DNA of 64,000 nucleotides from Heterobasidion occidentale (taxonomy: Eukaryota; Basidiomycota; Agaricomycetes; Russulales; Bondarzewiaceae): assembly GCA_039111635.1 (NCBI GenBank), contig JBCAQO010000008.1:806001-870000 (forward strand), read 5' to 3'. Positions within the stretch are counted from its first letter, which is position 1. Every line of letters starts with the position of its first letter. The position numbers and the translations under genes were made by a program. The notes beneath the pieces were generated by a model. That model saw only the letters and a program-made list of their open reading frames with translations. It did no database searches and had not been told where the DNA came from. This document shows positions 12,948-25,045 of this stretch, in pieces.

Positions 12948-13758
12948 TGTGGCCCTGCATCACTCTCAGCATAGTCGGTCGACTGTTTGACGAGATTGTA
13001 CCACAGTGCTTTTCTGTTTGTAAGGTTGGAACGAATCTATTGTCGCGTTCCTCGCTGAGATGTGCAACACCGACGGAAGAATGACAGTCCATGCGTGGTA
13101 CTTGTGAAAGGTACACCCCGATTGACATATACATACGGATGGAGGACATCCATGTCCGTGACACCGATACCCCACCCGCCGGAGCTTCGCGACTTCCCCA
13201 TGATCTGAACAGATCTATAATTTACCTATACGGTACCAGTACGGTACCCCAAAAATAGCTTGATTGCAGATCCTCGACGATCTCATATGATTGGCATTCG
13301 GTGCTAGAGCTTGCTAGAGGCACTGACCAATCGAATTCGGACTGTATTCTTGGTAGGTCAGCTGATGCTCACGCGAAGACCGACTTGTAATATCACTGAC
13401 TCCGTGATTCCTTCAGCAGGAGTTGTCCCCAATTGGTGGTCATGCTTGACCTGCCATTACCCCGAGTCGCGCCGATGACGAACTCCGAGGGACAGTATCG
13501 ACAGGAACGTCTAATTTGGACAACATAGCAAATTAATTCATTGATACTCGCCGTCCACGGGACGTGTAACGCATATGGTTTCCATTGCTAGCTGATGCAG
13601 AAGACTTCTTTTGCGAAGGTCATGGGAGCTCAAGCGCTCATGACTTCCGCAGATGTCCTCTCGCTGCCAGTAGTGGTCCCTTATAAACTTCACATGTTTC
13701 TCTCAGTCGACACTTGCTCAACCCTGCTCAACCTTTACTTTCCTGGAATCGTCGAGAC
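12948..13758. other. Spacer between the tandem lipase genes
   Basis: This holds the 3' region of lipase 1 and the promoter of lipase 2. No gene was recognised. A small palindromic cluster of GGTACC sites occurs near 13232-13250 (CGGTACCAGTACGGTACC). Confidence 0.4.
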
Positions 13759-15240
13759 ATGCGTGGTTTACTCTCCATCGTCTTTATCACATTGGTGGGG
13801 GGATTCACATCGACTCACGCGAACCCTATGAAACGAGGGGTTGCTGTAGGTTTGTATCAAGTGACTTTGTACATTTATACGCGAAGCTGATCATCATATG
13901 ATAGATGTGTTTGATGACCTCGAATTTTACTTCAAATACGCGTCCTCGGCCTACAGCATCTTATGTCCCAGCCCAAACGGCAACGTTCTCGTTGATGCAG
14001 TATGTACCTCCAGAATGGAGCGTCTGGTTAGCACTGACAAAAACTTTGTAGTTCACAGATCTCATCACTGATACTCAAGGTTTTATTGCTCGCGATGATA
14101 CGCGCAAGGAGATAGTCGTTGCCTTGCGGGGCAGGTCAGTTGGTTTCCTGCTAATCGGTGCAGTCTAATATTATCCCATGAGAACAGCTCGTCGCCGGCG
14201 GATTTCGTGACTGATGCTGAGCTCCTGCTTGAGAGTTTCCAGGCCAACGGCACTTCTCCTCCTGGTTCGTCCTTCGTATCCCACCTCGTCATTACCTGCC
14301 ACTGATTGAAAACGCCGATGTACAGCTGGTACAAGCGCTCATTCCGGGTTTCTCAACGCGTATGCCTCTCTCTCGACCTTGGCCAGACTGCTGACTACTA
14401 ACCCTCTGTTCTACTCCTCCGTCTACAGTTGGAATTCCGTCGCTTCGCAGATTATTTCTGTCGTCCGACCCCAGCTTGCTTCTCACCCTGGATACACAAT
14501 TGTGACGTCCGGGCACTCACTTGGGGGAGCACTGTCTTCTCTCGCAGGCATCACACTACAGCAAAACTTCCCGTCTTCGTGCGTGTCATCTCCAAAATTC
14601 TCCGCCACTCTTTCCATATATATATATATATACACGTCAACCACTGCGGCTATGATCTTGTCCTCGAGAAGGGTGCTGATCGAGTATTTTTGGCCAGACC
14701 CATTCGGACGTATACGTATGGTCAACCGCGCACGGGCAACGACAAGTACGCGTTTTGGGTGAATGACAAATTTGGCGCAAATCTCTTTAGAGGTGTGTGC
14801 CGCCTTTGCCAGGTTTGAAAATATAGCTGATATGGCGACGGGCGAAGTCGTTCATACAACTGACGGGTAGGCGCATGCGGAAGTATCATTTTAAAGACGC
14901 TAAACAAAAAGAAAACACCAGGGTGCCGACTATTATCCCGACCGCACTCGGGTACCGTCACCACGGTAAGGCTATATGCGTTGCCTTGTGTGATTCCTTC
15001 ATTTCTAACTGCATTCGAGTTAGGCGTCGAATATTGGCTGACACCGGACCCTGCATCAGCCACGACCACTAAACAATGTGCTGCAGATGGTGAAGATCCA
15101 ACATGCTCCGCATCAGTACCCAGTCAAGGCATAAATATTGCTCACACTCTGGTCAGATCTTGTCTGCCTTTCTGCATCCTCATGCTGATGACCCCTCCCA
15201 GTATTTCAATATTCTCGCACTTACCCCGTTTTGCTCTTGA
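13759..15240 (+). CDS. Secreted class 3 lipase, tandem copy 2
   Basis: This is a paralogue of the gene at 11472-12947 with the same exon plan. It has a signal peptide MRGLLSIVFITLVGGFTSTH, then VFDDLEFYFKYASSAYSI, DTQGFIARDDTRKEIVVALR, PADFVTDAELLLESF, HSGFLNAWNSVASQIISVV and the catalytic elbow GHSLGGALSSLAGITLQQ. RTYTYGQPRTGNDKYAFWV, VVHTTDG, ALGYRHHGVEYW and AADGEDPTCSASVPSQGINI follow, and the last exon YFNILALTPFCS stops at 15238-15240. Family knowledge places the Ser-Asp-His triad in the elbow, the mid-C-terminal Asp and the HH region. The substrate (triglyceride, or a cell-wall or hydroxycinnamoyl ester) cannot be told from sequence. One intron carries a TA microsatellite. Confidence 0.85.
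14616..14632. repeat. TA dinucleotide microsatellite in a lipase 2 intron
   Basis: There are eight consecutive AT/TA units inside the intron between the GHSLGGA exon and the RTYTYGQP exon. The matching intron of lipase 1 lacks it. Confidence 0.9.
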
Positions 15241-15838
15241 ATAATATGCTTATTGCATTGTTTGCACGACCGAGACGTGTGTTTAGTCATCTGCTTGATG
15301 ATAGGACATGTATATGTACGTCATGGGAGTGAACAAAGGGAAGCGTTTGGTTGCTGAGAAATGTTTCCGAACCGTTCAGGTTCTGTGCATCTGGAGTCTG
15401 GACCCTGTCTGAATTGCCAATCTCAAATCTCAGATGAGATGAGCATCTAGATATGCTTGTGTAATTCAATCATTCGGGCAATGTGAGTGTTGATGATCTT
15501 ACATTGTATCGTGCAGATTGTACAACACAATTACAACACCCGTCGGAAATAGATAACTTGTGTGGTATGGTACTCATAGACTATGTAGTACATTTCATTT
15601 AGTTGTGGATGATGAGAATACCTCGATAAGCGCCGAACGTTGATATAGTTATACACAAGCATGCGATAGGGGGAAACGAGGACTAGTAGGACATCGTGTG
15701 CATGCATGACAACCCTTGAAAGGGTATTTCGTTTGCAAAGGTCCAGTGTCCGTCAACTTAGAAAGGCGTCGCCAACTCAACCTGTCGATGGATACGAAGT
15801 ATTCAGTATCTGATCAACATGTCCAGCAGTCCAGGAGA
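15241..15838. other. Convergent intergenic region
   Basis: This region lies between the 3' ends of lipase 2 (plus) and the BTB gene (minus). It is A/T-richer than the flanking exons and I see no gene in it. Confidence 0.4.
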
Positions 15839-16846
15839 TCATGTACGCACCGCATCAATTTCATCCTCGATTAGTTGATCAAGTCGGAACAAGAACTGTT
15901 CAACACCAGCCATACTAAGACTACGATCCACCAAGCACATCTTACACGAAGCGGCCTCCATCGATGAGGCCAAGGTGGCAATATTCCACACGCTCGAAGG
16001 CCAGGGTTGACTTCTCAATGTGGCTGCCACTCGTTCCAGGAAGTCTTTGACCCATGTTTGGATCTCAATTCGGTTCCCTGTTCCGTAGACGAGAGAACTC
16101 GTGGCGCTAGTGCAGCAAGGCAAAATGGCAGGGGGAGGTAGTTGTTCCCAGAGCTTCCATGAACGAATGGCGGAGCTGGCCGCCTCTCCACATCGGGCGC
16201 GATAATCCACGAGCCGATGATAGGCTATACCTGCCAGCTCGTCAAAATCATCCACGTATGTAGGGCTATTGACGCTGCGTAATGTCTCCTTCGCTGCGGC
16301 CAGGACGACATCCCGCAATTGATATCTCCAACCGAGGGCATACAGTTTCTCCGGCGGATCGAATGTCCTCACATTAGAGATTGCGCGCTCCTGTACAGCT
16401 GATTCGATCTGGGCGATCTGAAACTTCTGTCCAACCTTCAAAGCTTGTTTGATCGCCTCGATAGATGTTAGTGGTGGGTCGGGAATCGGATAACAAAATC
16501 GCAGCATCGTGTCGAGCGATTGTTGTCCCTCACTCATCTGGACGATCGGGACCCCTGTCGTTGGTGTGTCCATATCCTGCGGTAATGAGAACATATCGCG
16601 GAAGACAGGGGAAGCTTTGGATAGGAAGAGTCTGTGAACATGAAAATCGACATTGTCGGAGGAGCGAAGAATGATATCGGAGTCTTCGTCGGCAAATGGT
16701 GGCCCATATTCTACGATATTCTCCGTAGTACCGGGCTGAGGCGTTATACTTGTACTCCGGGACTCGACAGCGGTATTGGATGAAGCGGCTCCGTCAGCGA
16801 CGATGAGAGCTGGGACGTCGATCGTGACATCTAGTTCCGATATCAT
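15839..16846 (-). CDS. BTB/POZ domain protein 1
   Basis: A single-exon gene encodes 335 residues. The BTB/POZ fold starts at about residue 48 (EYGPPFADEDSDIILRSSD) and continues with FHVHRLFLSKASPVFRDMFS, a typical BTB core with its D-x-H/V-H helix. A helical C-terminal half follows with paired cysteines (CCTS, CKMC). BTB domains mediate dimerisation and can bind Cullin-3, but large Agaricomycete-specific BTB families have no assigned role. It is related to, but well diverged from, the pair at 26694-27628 and 28373-29389, sharing GPPF-x-D-x-D-x-D-(V/I)-ILRSSD. Confidence 0.85.
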   Translation of the reverse strand: MISELDVTIDVPALIVADGAASSNTAVESRSTSITPQPGTTENIVEYGPPFADEDSDIILRSSDNVDFHVHRLFLSKASPVFRDMFSLPQDMDTPTTGVPIVQMSEGQQSLDTMLRFCYPIPDPPLTSIEAIKQALKVGQKFQIAQIESAVQERAISNVRTFDPPEKLYALGWRYQLRDVVLAAAKETLRSVNSPTYVDDFDELAGIAYHRLVDYRARCGEAASSAIRSWKLWEQLPPPAILPCCTSATSSLVYGTGNRIEIQTWVKDFLERVAATLRSQPWPSSVWNIATLASSMEAASCKMCLVDRSLSMAGVEQFLFRLDQLIEDEIDAVRT

Positions 16847-17681
16847 ATCCTGAGAGGTGAATGATGATAGACTATCAATGAAAGACTAAACAAAAGCGCA
16901 TGCTGAAACAGGCTGCAACTTACAGTCCTGGGTGCACGGCAGGCAAAGTAACGGTTCTTGAGATCGAGAGATAGAGCTTATCGGATAAAGCCGAGGCACC
17001 TGCACCGAATTCGACGCTAGACGCCCAAGCAATTTAAGTGGAGACGACTGACTACCTGATGTGTGACATGCCGTTATAGATTCTGGATCCTTCTTGCTAT
17101 GGCCAGGGCATCCCCGATTTCAGAGCGGACAAGATCAGTGCCTCCATCGTGATGCATTCATTGTTTACCTCCAATCACAAGCTATCACAAGTCGAAATTT
17201 AATTGGGTGTCAATGACACCAAATGCTCCTATTTCTTGAACTCCTGCAATGTAGGCACCAATACGGATGTGATTCTGATTGAGAGTGTTTGAGATTTCAG
17301 AGCATATTATGCTGGAGAAAATGCGGGACATGGCTGAGTGAAAAGAAAGGGTTGTTTACAGTGTTCAAGCTCCGCAACCGTAGCGGCATTCATTCTGATG
17401 CACGGGGCCTGTCGCTAAGCGAAAAGCTCCCTTATAGCTATATGGCAATACTCACAAACCGAGGTATGGAACAAGTCTAGAAGGTTTCCCAGAAGCAAAC
17501 TGTGAAAAAAAGAACTAGACGAGTAGTGGATTATAGAGACAACAGAAACGTCGGCGAACCCACAGCAGACGTGCCCAAATACAAACAAGACCCTAGAGGG
17601 CGAATGAGGTATACAGGAGTTTGCAGATGAAGAGACAAAGAAAAATATAATGTTATGACAGAGCGATAGGTATACGTGTTC
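16847..17681. other. Intergenic region
   Basis: This is the upstream region of BTB gene 1 and the 3' side of the RING gene that ends at 17682. No recognisable gene was found. Short open frames at 17289-17480 and 17531-17860 have no domain or splice support. Confidence 0.4.
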
Positions 17682-18680
17682 TCAGTGAGCAGGCACTGCA
17701 GCAATGTAGATACCTGGACGGTGACAGGGTTGTGTGGCCATGGCTTCACCCTCCTGATTTTCCACTCGACGCTTCTTCGAACGATGACGGACTGTGTCCA
17801 GACTTGTTCCTTCCGCCTCAACAGCGTGGACACTCGTTGACGTCGCCGACGAGGAGTCAAGTGTCGGCGTCATTGACTGACTCGATGGTGGAGGGACGAA
17901 TATTGGCGAGCTACTCGCGTTGGTTGAGCTCTCGTGTGCGAACTCGTCTTCGTCCTCGTCGTCACTGAATGTTAAATGTGAGTATGGGCATTATGAAGTT
18001 GGAGACAAAGACAAAGTACACGCACCCCTTGTCGTTGTCGTTCCCACCGTACTTCCTCTTCAGAGACTCACACCTTTGGGCTAGCTCATCCCTCTGCACA
18101 TGCATCATCCGTGCGTAATCCCTCGCAAGCCGCGCAAACGTCGCGAGGCCAATGTGTACCGCAGCATGTGCGTCCGCACGCCGGCGCCAAGCAGCACAGC
18201 TCGTACGCAACACCGCGTTCTCGGCCCGAAGACGGTCTCGCTCGTTTTCGAGCTGTTCTCGTGTCTCTTGCCACTTTGCCGGTCCTGGCCCAGGGTTAGG
18301 GCAAGGCAAATCCAGAGTCGAATCCAGGTAGAGTTTGCGGAAAGGGGGCAATAGATAGGGGTGGAGATAGGGTGGGACGAAATGGGGGTCAATGGCGACT
18401 GTCATCCGGGATGATGTGTGAGGTAGAGTTGGCGATGGGAGGGACAAGGAGGAAGTACCTATTGGAAATAGATGGCGGCACATTGGACAGCTACGTTGAT
18501 GCATGGAGGTTGCTGGTGCATGTTGAACGATCTTGGTGATACATTCTTGGCAGTATACATGACCTGAAGGCACCAGCGGCTTGTTAGTTCAATTATTAAA
18601 GATGATGTCAACCAAAGCTTACCGCACGGAAGGGCGACTGGAGACTTCAGATTCTCCATACAGATGGCACAAGTTGGCAT
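17682..18680 (-). CDS. RING-finger coiled-coil protein
   Basis: The start MPTCAICMENLKSPVALPCG opens a C3HC4 RING. It continues after an intron as GHVYCQECI and CPMCRHLFPI. A second intron (GTACTT donor after FPI, acceptor before VAIDPHF) leads to LPPFRKLYLD and a coiled-coil segment (about LENERDRLRAENAVLRTSC). A third intron (GTGCGT) joins KG to an acidic run DDEDEDEFAHES and a Ser/Thr-rich tail with a basic RSKKRRVENQ, stopping at 17682. The position and phase of the intron after FPI match the neighbouring gene at 19549-20641, so the two are sister genes. RING proteins usually act as E3 ubiquitin ligases; the target is unknown. Confidence 0.78.
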
Positions 18681-19548
18681 CGATGATAGTGTGATACGGG
18701 CAGCAACAAAGGAGGGGATGCGGCTTTACGCTTCACTAGATACTTGCTCGGAGGAAAGGTCAATGGGGCTCTTTGACATGGCTACCCACTTTTATAATCC
18801 CCGTTCTGTAGATCCGCGGTGCTAGGCTGCACTGGCTGAGAAACAGGGAAAGATCCCTTCTTGTTTCAACGCAGTTAAGTTACACGCGGCCCTCGGTCTC
18901 GATCGTACATCAGGTCGAGCCCTACAGCTGTCTGCCGATATCCGGCGAGCAGCCCGGAAGAGCAACGAAGGGCAAGGGGAGAAGGGTGGAGAAAGGGGAA
19001 CGAGAATTTTTGGCTAGCCGACCAAAGACTCGTCCAGCCGATGCAATCGCGGCCTTGGGCCTCGAGACTCGCGATCTGGAAAGAGGATACTTACATACAC
19101 GTTCCGCCGCCGTCCGCGACCATCCACCGAAAATACCCGCGCGTCAGATCATAGGCACGTGATCAGCTCGATAGATGGCGTGACTTGCATGGTGCAGTGT
19201 CGCAGTGGTTGTCATGCCCTGAGAAGAGTAGAAGAAAAGTCAGAGGCTAACGAATGCATTTCTCCACAGATTTCGCTCTCGCTCTATAGTCGATTGTGTA
19301 TACCGACGTCATCACGCAGTCTGAAATGACAGTCGATATCGCGGTCGATGCGGACAGCACAAAATCACATACATAAAACGATCGTGTTACCTTCCGGAGG
19401 CAAGATGGATACAAATAATGCCAGATATACGTACGCATCAGTCTCCTGTATTGACAGTCACACTCCTTTGAATCTCATCCACTCCTTTCGAACATAGATT
19501 ATCCCTTGTCTCCGGCGGCCTCGACACTGTTTGACGGGGGCGCAGTGA
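18681..19548. other. Intergenic region between the two RING genes
   Basis: This holds the promoter of the RING gene starting at 18680 and the 3' side of the RING gene ending at 19549. Nothing recognisable was seen. Confidence 0.4.
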
Positions 19549-20641
19549 TCAACCTCTGAGCCGCGCAGGGAGGGGGCGATACATCCTATTTGCTGAAAGT
19601 TCAAAGGGGACTCCGTCGCGGAACACGATCACGTCATCCTCGTCATCCTCGTCAGACTGAAGGACGTCATCAATGTCTCTGGCTGCACGAAACAATGGAA
19701 CCCTCTGTCGACCAGCGCCGTCGCGCGCACAGGGAGGCACACGCGACTGAGGCGGGGACTCTATTGGAGCCCGAATTATACGAGGCCGCTTCGGGATACG
19801 AAGCATCGGGCGATTATTGACGTATTCTATACGGTCAGCATTTGAAGAGACTTGAGGCCATTCGGAAGCATTGGCACTCGTATTGGCAGCAGATATGTCG
19901 AGCGCAGCTTGGCTGCTGTTGCGCTTGACTGCGGGATGGGAAGGGCTAGGTTTCCTATTCAGTTACCGACATCATCACCCAATCAGCAACACAGGGGCAA
20001 GGGACCATGAGGATGAAAGACAGACTGGTTCTTGATCTCCTGGTACTTCGCCTTGATAACCTCGTACTTTTTACGCATGTCATGAGCTTCCTTCTGCGCA
20101 GTCTGCGCCTCGAGCCGCGCAGCCTTTTCGCCCTCCGCATGTTTGGCTGCCTTTGCTATAGTCGACTCGCACTTTTCGATCAACATATTCTTGTCCCGTC
20201 TCAGAGACTCTATGCGTGCTTCGAGCTGCGCCACCTGGTTTTGAAGGTCCTCGGTCTCTGAGGGTTCAAGATAGACGCGGCGAACGGATGGGCTAATGAA
20301 CATGTGGTATTTCTTTGGAACCAAGTTCAAGTCGGGCGTAACTGAGATGTGAGTCAGAGGGAAGACGTGAGCAAGGGCATCATGCCACTGGATAGAGCTG
20401 GGCTTACCGATCGGAAATGAAGTGCGGCAAGTCGGGCAAAGAGCCTGAATAGAGTCAGGGGAGGATCGTACATGCGCCTTCAGGCAGGCATCACAGTGCA
20501 AATGACCTAAAAACGTCCGATACAAGCTGTATCAGCCCCAGGCAAGAGGGCTTCAAAACTGATGTGTCATTCAAAGTGCTCACCGCACGGCGTTGCTACA
20601 GGGTTCTTGAGGTCGTCCAGACATATGGAGCACGGAACCAT
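19549..20641 (-). CDS. RING-finger coiled-coil protein
   Basis: The RING begins MVPCSICLDDLKNPVATPCG, then after an intron (GTGAGC) GHLHCDACLKAHV and CPTCRTSFPI. The intron after FPI removes the segment that otherwise reads on in frame, giving VTPDLNLVPKKYHMFISPSV and a coiled coil (QNQVAQLEARIESLRRDKNM and on to EIKNQ). A last intron (GTCTGT) leads to a polar tail with PKRPRIIRAPIESPPQSR and an acidic QSDEDDEDDVIV, ending at 19549. I chose 20641 as the start because MVPCSICLDDL lines up with the sister gene's MPTCAICMENL; an upstream ATG at 20794 would add an atypical extension. Likely an E3 ubiquitin ligase of unknown target. Confidence 0.75.
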
Positions 20642-21161
20642 GGCGTCAAGTTCTACTTGACCCACGGACGGGCAGGTGGTGGTCGCGTTGAGAGCAGCTT
20701 CGATAATGATGTGCGCAATAAGACAGCAAACACAAGCGCGGTGCCACGGACCACGGAATACGCGTGACCGCGTTCGTCCGTGGACTAGCGCCACTTACGC
20801 GTAGAGCCTGTGGTTTTCCAAAAGAATTATGTAAAAGACTCTAGAGATGGACAAAGGTGCTGCCAAATGTAATCAATCTGCGTCATTCTACACAAAAAAG
20901 GGAGTTCCTGGAGGTAATTCGACCTTTTGAAATAATTTTTACAGGATTTCCGCGGAAAATCTCAGGCGTGCGCGCACACGTGATGGGAAACCGAGCCAGA
21001 TGCACGTTTCACGGTTCTGGCAAGGCCGCTAAAACTGCACAGCTGTCCAGTTGAACAGCCGTCGTCCAACCACCGTTCCCTTCTCTGTTCTTTTCCGCTT
21101 TTCCCTCAACAAAAACTGCTCAAGACAGTGAAGGGGATTTATAGCACAACTCTCTCATTTT
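20642..21161. other. Divergent promoter region
   Basis: This is the upstream region shared by the minus-strand RING gene (start 20641) and the plus-strand coiled-coil gene (start 21162). No coding features were recognised. Confidence 0.4.
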
Positions 21162-22907
21162 ATGTCTTCGGTGTCGCTGGCAGCATCGCCCTTTTCTCCA
21201 AGTCGCTCAATTCCTCGGCCTTCGTCGGTCAATTCTGTACGCTCAGCGCGAGCGAACAGCCCTGCTCTGTCTATATCGCCTGATGATCCCGGTATGATTT
21301 CTCAGAGCGTGTTCACATATTGCTGTCTTAATTCATTTGAGGTCATAGTTGCTATAAGGAATCATATGTCCACACTGAAACATACTATAAGACACCAGCA
21401 AGCACAGTTATCCCATCTGGAAACCCTCCTTCAGCGAGCGCCACGGCTGCCGGCTACTTCATCTATGTATTCACCACCACCTTCCCCTGTAGATTCCTTG
21501 TCATCGCAGACATACACCCCAAACACTCCCACCAGCACCAAGATGAAGCGGCGATCAAGTCATGACATCCTGCAAAGCCTCGCCGGACCAGATTCCAATA
21601 TACCATTGCCCCGACGCGAGTCTGTCACATTATCTTCCTTGAGCGACGGTATTCGTGAGGGCATACCCATGACCTTTGGCACCGGTCGATCGACTCCATC
21701 ATACAAACGGACTCCGAGTCCGACGCGAACACTCAGTCGTGCGTCCCATAATATCCTTTGCTTTCTCTGCGAACTCTGAACGTGAGCCGAAGGCATACCT
21801 GTTTCTGCTGTGGGTGAGTTGATTCTTCGCGCGCTTCTTTTTTGTTTGGGTCTCAACATTACTAGTATCGTCTGACGGTGCACCCGCAGGAAATGCACGA
21901 GCGCTAGCGGATGAAGGCCTCACGACTCTCGTCTTCCCCAGCTCGCTTCAATTGACCTGACAGCGTCAACTTCATCGACAATTAGCCTTCAGCCGCCTTC
22001 GCCCGGCAAAACTCGCGTGTCGCTGACACCAGGCGGCACATCAAAAGTACTCGCAGAGTTACAGACGGTGGCTACCTCTACAAGAGCCGCACATGAGAAC
22101 ACGAAGGCCCAGTTGAGGCTATCACAGCGGAGCGTTTCACAGTTGACGAGACAAACAGAGGATCTGAAAGAGGTCCGAGAGCGCTTGCGGCTGGAAAACG
22201 AGGGCTTGAACAACGTCGTCGCGAGGAAAGAGCGGCTGCTGCAGGAGGTGCGCTCTGACCGACTCCGAACACACTGACTGACGTACAAGGCTTAGGTTTT
22301 AGAACGGGCGCGCAAGGCAGAGGCTGAAGCCGCAACTTTGAAATCTCAGTTTAAGACGGAATCTGTGACGACGAAGAAGTCTCTGCGGGAGATGGAAACG
22401 GCATTAGCGGAGTCAACAGCTCTTTCATCGAAGAGCGAACGCGAGTATATCACGCTTCGGGATAGTCTGCGGGACATGAAGGCGAGCTGGCGGACCGACA
22501 TGGATACCCTGAGGGAGGAAATGCGGAAACGTGAAGAGCGATGGCGGAAGGATGAAGAGGAGCTAGGAACGAAGTATAGACGGCTATTAGAGGAGGTCCA
22601 GGAGCAAAGTAAGAGTCGAGAGACTATCAAGGACCTAAAGGAGAAGAGCGAAAAGATTCACACGGAGGTTGAGGAGGGTTTCCGTGAGGAGATTGCAAAT
22701 TTGAGAGCAGAGATTGAAACTTCATCTAGGGTACATGAGAAAGCTGAAAAGACCGCTGAGTGCGTTTATTTTCTCGCTTGCTTTTTCCGACTGAGTCTTA
22801 ATGCTAAATGCTGTTGTTTCCTCAGACATCTATCAGGTGAACTAACCCGACTGCGCAGATTGATGCAGTCTGTGGGCCGTCCTCTTACTCCCGATGCACC
22901 TCCATGA
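21162..22907 (+). CDS. Coiled-coil protein, possibly She3-like
   Basis: The N-terminal third is Ser/Pro-rich (MSSVSLAASPFSPSRSIPRP), with an RRSSHDILQSLAGPDSN block and TPSPTRTLSRIPVSAVGNAR across introns. The rest is a long coiled coil (VLAELQTVATSTRAAHENTK; RLRLENEGLNNVVARKERLL; then highly charged heptads to about 22750). The last exon, LSGELTRLRRLMQSVGRPLT, ends at 22907. Introns include 21292-21348 (GTATGA..TAG) and one of about 65 bp near 22757. The borders around 21920-21990 are unclear. The layout recalls fungal proteins annotated as SWI5-dependent HO expression protein 3 (She3, an mRNA-myosin adaptor), but I could not confirm a family signature, so no symbol is given. Confidence 0.6.
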
Positions 22908-23671
22908 CCTCCATCGACAATTCCACAATACTGACCTTGGATAACCTTCCTCGTTCCACTGATTCCTGCTGAGCAGCCTTACCCTATACGTCCTCTATCT
23001 GACACAGCATATCTTGGCTTTACACGGACTGTGATTATTTACTCGCTTTCAGTCGATCTGCCACATTTTCATCATGTATCATCTAGCACATATTCTTGCA
23101 TGTTGGCCGCACCCACCATTCGCTGGCGTTCTTTTCTCATATTTCAGTCGCTTTGAGCATATTAACTTACTCTACTACTATCTAGAACATCGAAGATGTT
23201 TGACACTATTGGTTCAACGTTGGAATTGGACGGCACCCGGTGTTTCAAGTCGTATGGCTGCTGTCGAATTGTCTAAGACTATTTTTTTTCTCCCTTCGAG
23301 GTATGAGAATATTCAGTGTTGTGGATTCATCTGGTTTCGCCGATACTATGAAACTTGGATCGCATGTGTATGATCATCTTCCGGCCTTCAGTGCTCTAGT
23401 CCTTGGCAAGTTGGCGCTCACCGTCAACTTTCAGCGTCAACCGGCACCGGAACTGCCACAAATACCCTGTGAGCGACTACAGGTTTGCAACGGCAGGCCC
23501 GCCCCTGTAAGGCGGAATACAAATGAGGAAATCATATGTTTCGGTCACGCGCGCATACGGGGGACGACGCGACCGAATGCCGGCAGACCAAGAGTTATAA
23601 GAGGATACACCTCTCTCCTATACTATATCCCACCGTACCCTATCTCCAAGTTTTCCCTCGCTCTGCATACC
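22908..23671. other. Intergenic region
   Basis: This is the 3' region of the coiled-coil gene and the promoter of the nitronate monooxygenase. Open frames at 23074-23373 and 23240-23836 have no recognisable content and overlap the real start at 23672. Confidence 0.4.
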
Positions 23672-25045
23672 ATGTCTGTAATTTCGACCCCCATCACACA
23701 GCTCTTCGGGATCAAGCACCCTATTCTGCTTGCCGGTGAGTCTCGGGATGCGGCGCTAAGCCCTAAGAACGGCACTGATGCAGGCCCGGAACGGCGCGTT
23801 GTTGTTCATAGGTATGAATGTTGCTGCTGGTCCTGAACTGGCGGCCGCAGTCACCAACGCTGGCGGCTTGGGAGTCATTGGAGGGCACGGGTACACACCA
23901 AAAGTGCTTCGGCAGCAGGTGTGTACGGACCATTGCCATTGAAACATATGATCTTTTCGAACCCGGCGCCGCATTTGTAGATTCAAGCCATTAAGAAGGA
24001 CTTGAAGGATAAAAATGCTCCATTTGGTGTCGACTTGCTCATTCCCCAAGTCGGAGGAAACGCGCGTAAAACCAACGTGCGTATACCTCTTTATAGCAAT
24101 CATAAAGACATAATTAATCTCATGCGTGATCACCAGTATGATTACAACAAAGGCAATCTGTCCACGCTCATTGACATCGTCATCGAGGAGAAAGCCAAGT
24201 TGTTTGTCTGTGCTGTCGGCGTCCCTCCCAAGGAAGAAGTTGAAAAGCTACACAAGGCCGGCATCCTTGTTATGAACGTAAGCTTTCCTCTCGTCTCATC
24301 TGGTGTCGTGAATCATATCAATCGTCAATGTCAGATGGTCGGCCATCCGAAACACGTTGTCAAAGCGCTCGCCGCCGGGTGCGACTTGATCTGCGCCCAG
24401 GCTGGTGAGGGTGGCGGCCATACCGGTGACATTGCCGCATCTATCCTGATCCCCGCGTGCGTTGACGCGGTCGAGGGTCACAAGTCCCCTTTGACTGGTC
24501 AACCCATCTACGTCATCGGCGCTGGTGCTGTGTATGACGGTCGTGGACTTGCGGCGAACTTGATGTGGGGTGCCCAAGGCGTTTGGGTCGGCACGCGATT
24601 CGTCGCGTCTGTGGAGGCGGGAGCATCGCCTGCTCACAAAAAGGCAGTGTTGAGCGCGGGGCACGGCGACGTGTTGAGGACTATCATCTACACTGGCCGG
24701 CCGCTACGAGTACGGCGCACGCCCTACGTGGAGGACTGGTGTGTATTCGGCTTTCACCGCTCTATGTTTCTGCCCTTGAAGCGTCATTGACTGAACCTTA
24801 TCAGGGAGACGAACAGGCAGGCTGAGATCAAAGAGTTGACGTCGAAGGGTATCATCCCGAACGAGCACGAGATGGAGAAGCACCCCGAAAAGTCTCTACA
24901 GGCCATCTCTTTCCTCATGGGCAACGTTGCTTCCCTCATTCATGACGTCCTTCCCGCGCAAGAGATCGTAAACAACATGGTCAATGTTGCAGCAGAGCAA
25001 ATATCCCGTGGCGCTTCTTCGATCACAGTCAAGGCGAAGCTATGA
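23672..25045 (+). CDS. Nitronate monooxygenase (2-nitropropane dioxygenase family)
   Basis: This is an FMN-dependent TIM-barrel enzyme that oxidises alkyl nitronates to carbonyl compounds and nitrite, probably for detoxification. Six exons join in frame. They give MSVISTPITQLFGIKHPILL, then GMNVAAGPELAAAVTNAGGL and GVIGGHGYTP, then FGVDLLIPQVGGNARKTN, LFVCAVGVPP and AGILVMN. The phosphate-binding part follows: CDLICAQAGEGGGHTGD, PIYVIGAGAVYDGRGLAANL and GAQGVWVGTRFVAS. The C-terminus is ISFLMGNVASLIHDVLPAQE and SITVKAKL, with the stop at 25043. The HTGD and GGRG-like (here DGRGLAAN) motifs are as expected for the family. Introns begin GTGAGT, GTGTGT, GTGCGT, GTAAGC and GTGTGT. Confidence 0.9.

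Noticed and set aside
21162..22907. Assigning SHE3 to the coiled-coil gene
   Set aside because: The resemblance is to coiled-coil layout and remembered annotation style; no diagnostic She3 residues could be verified.
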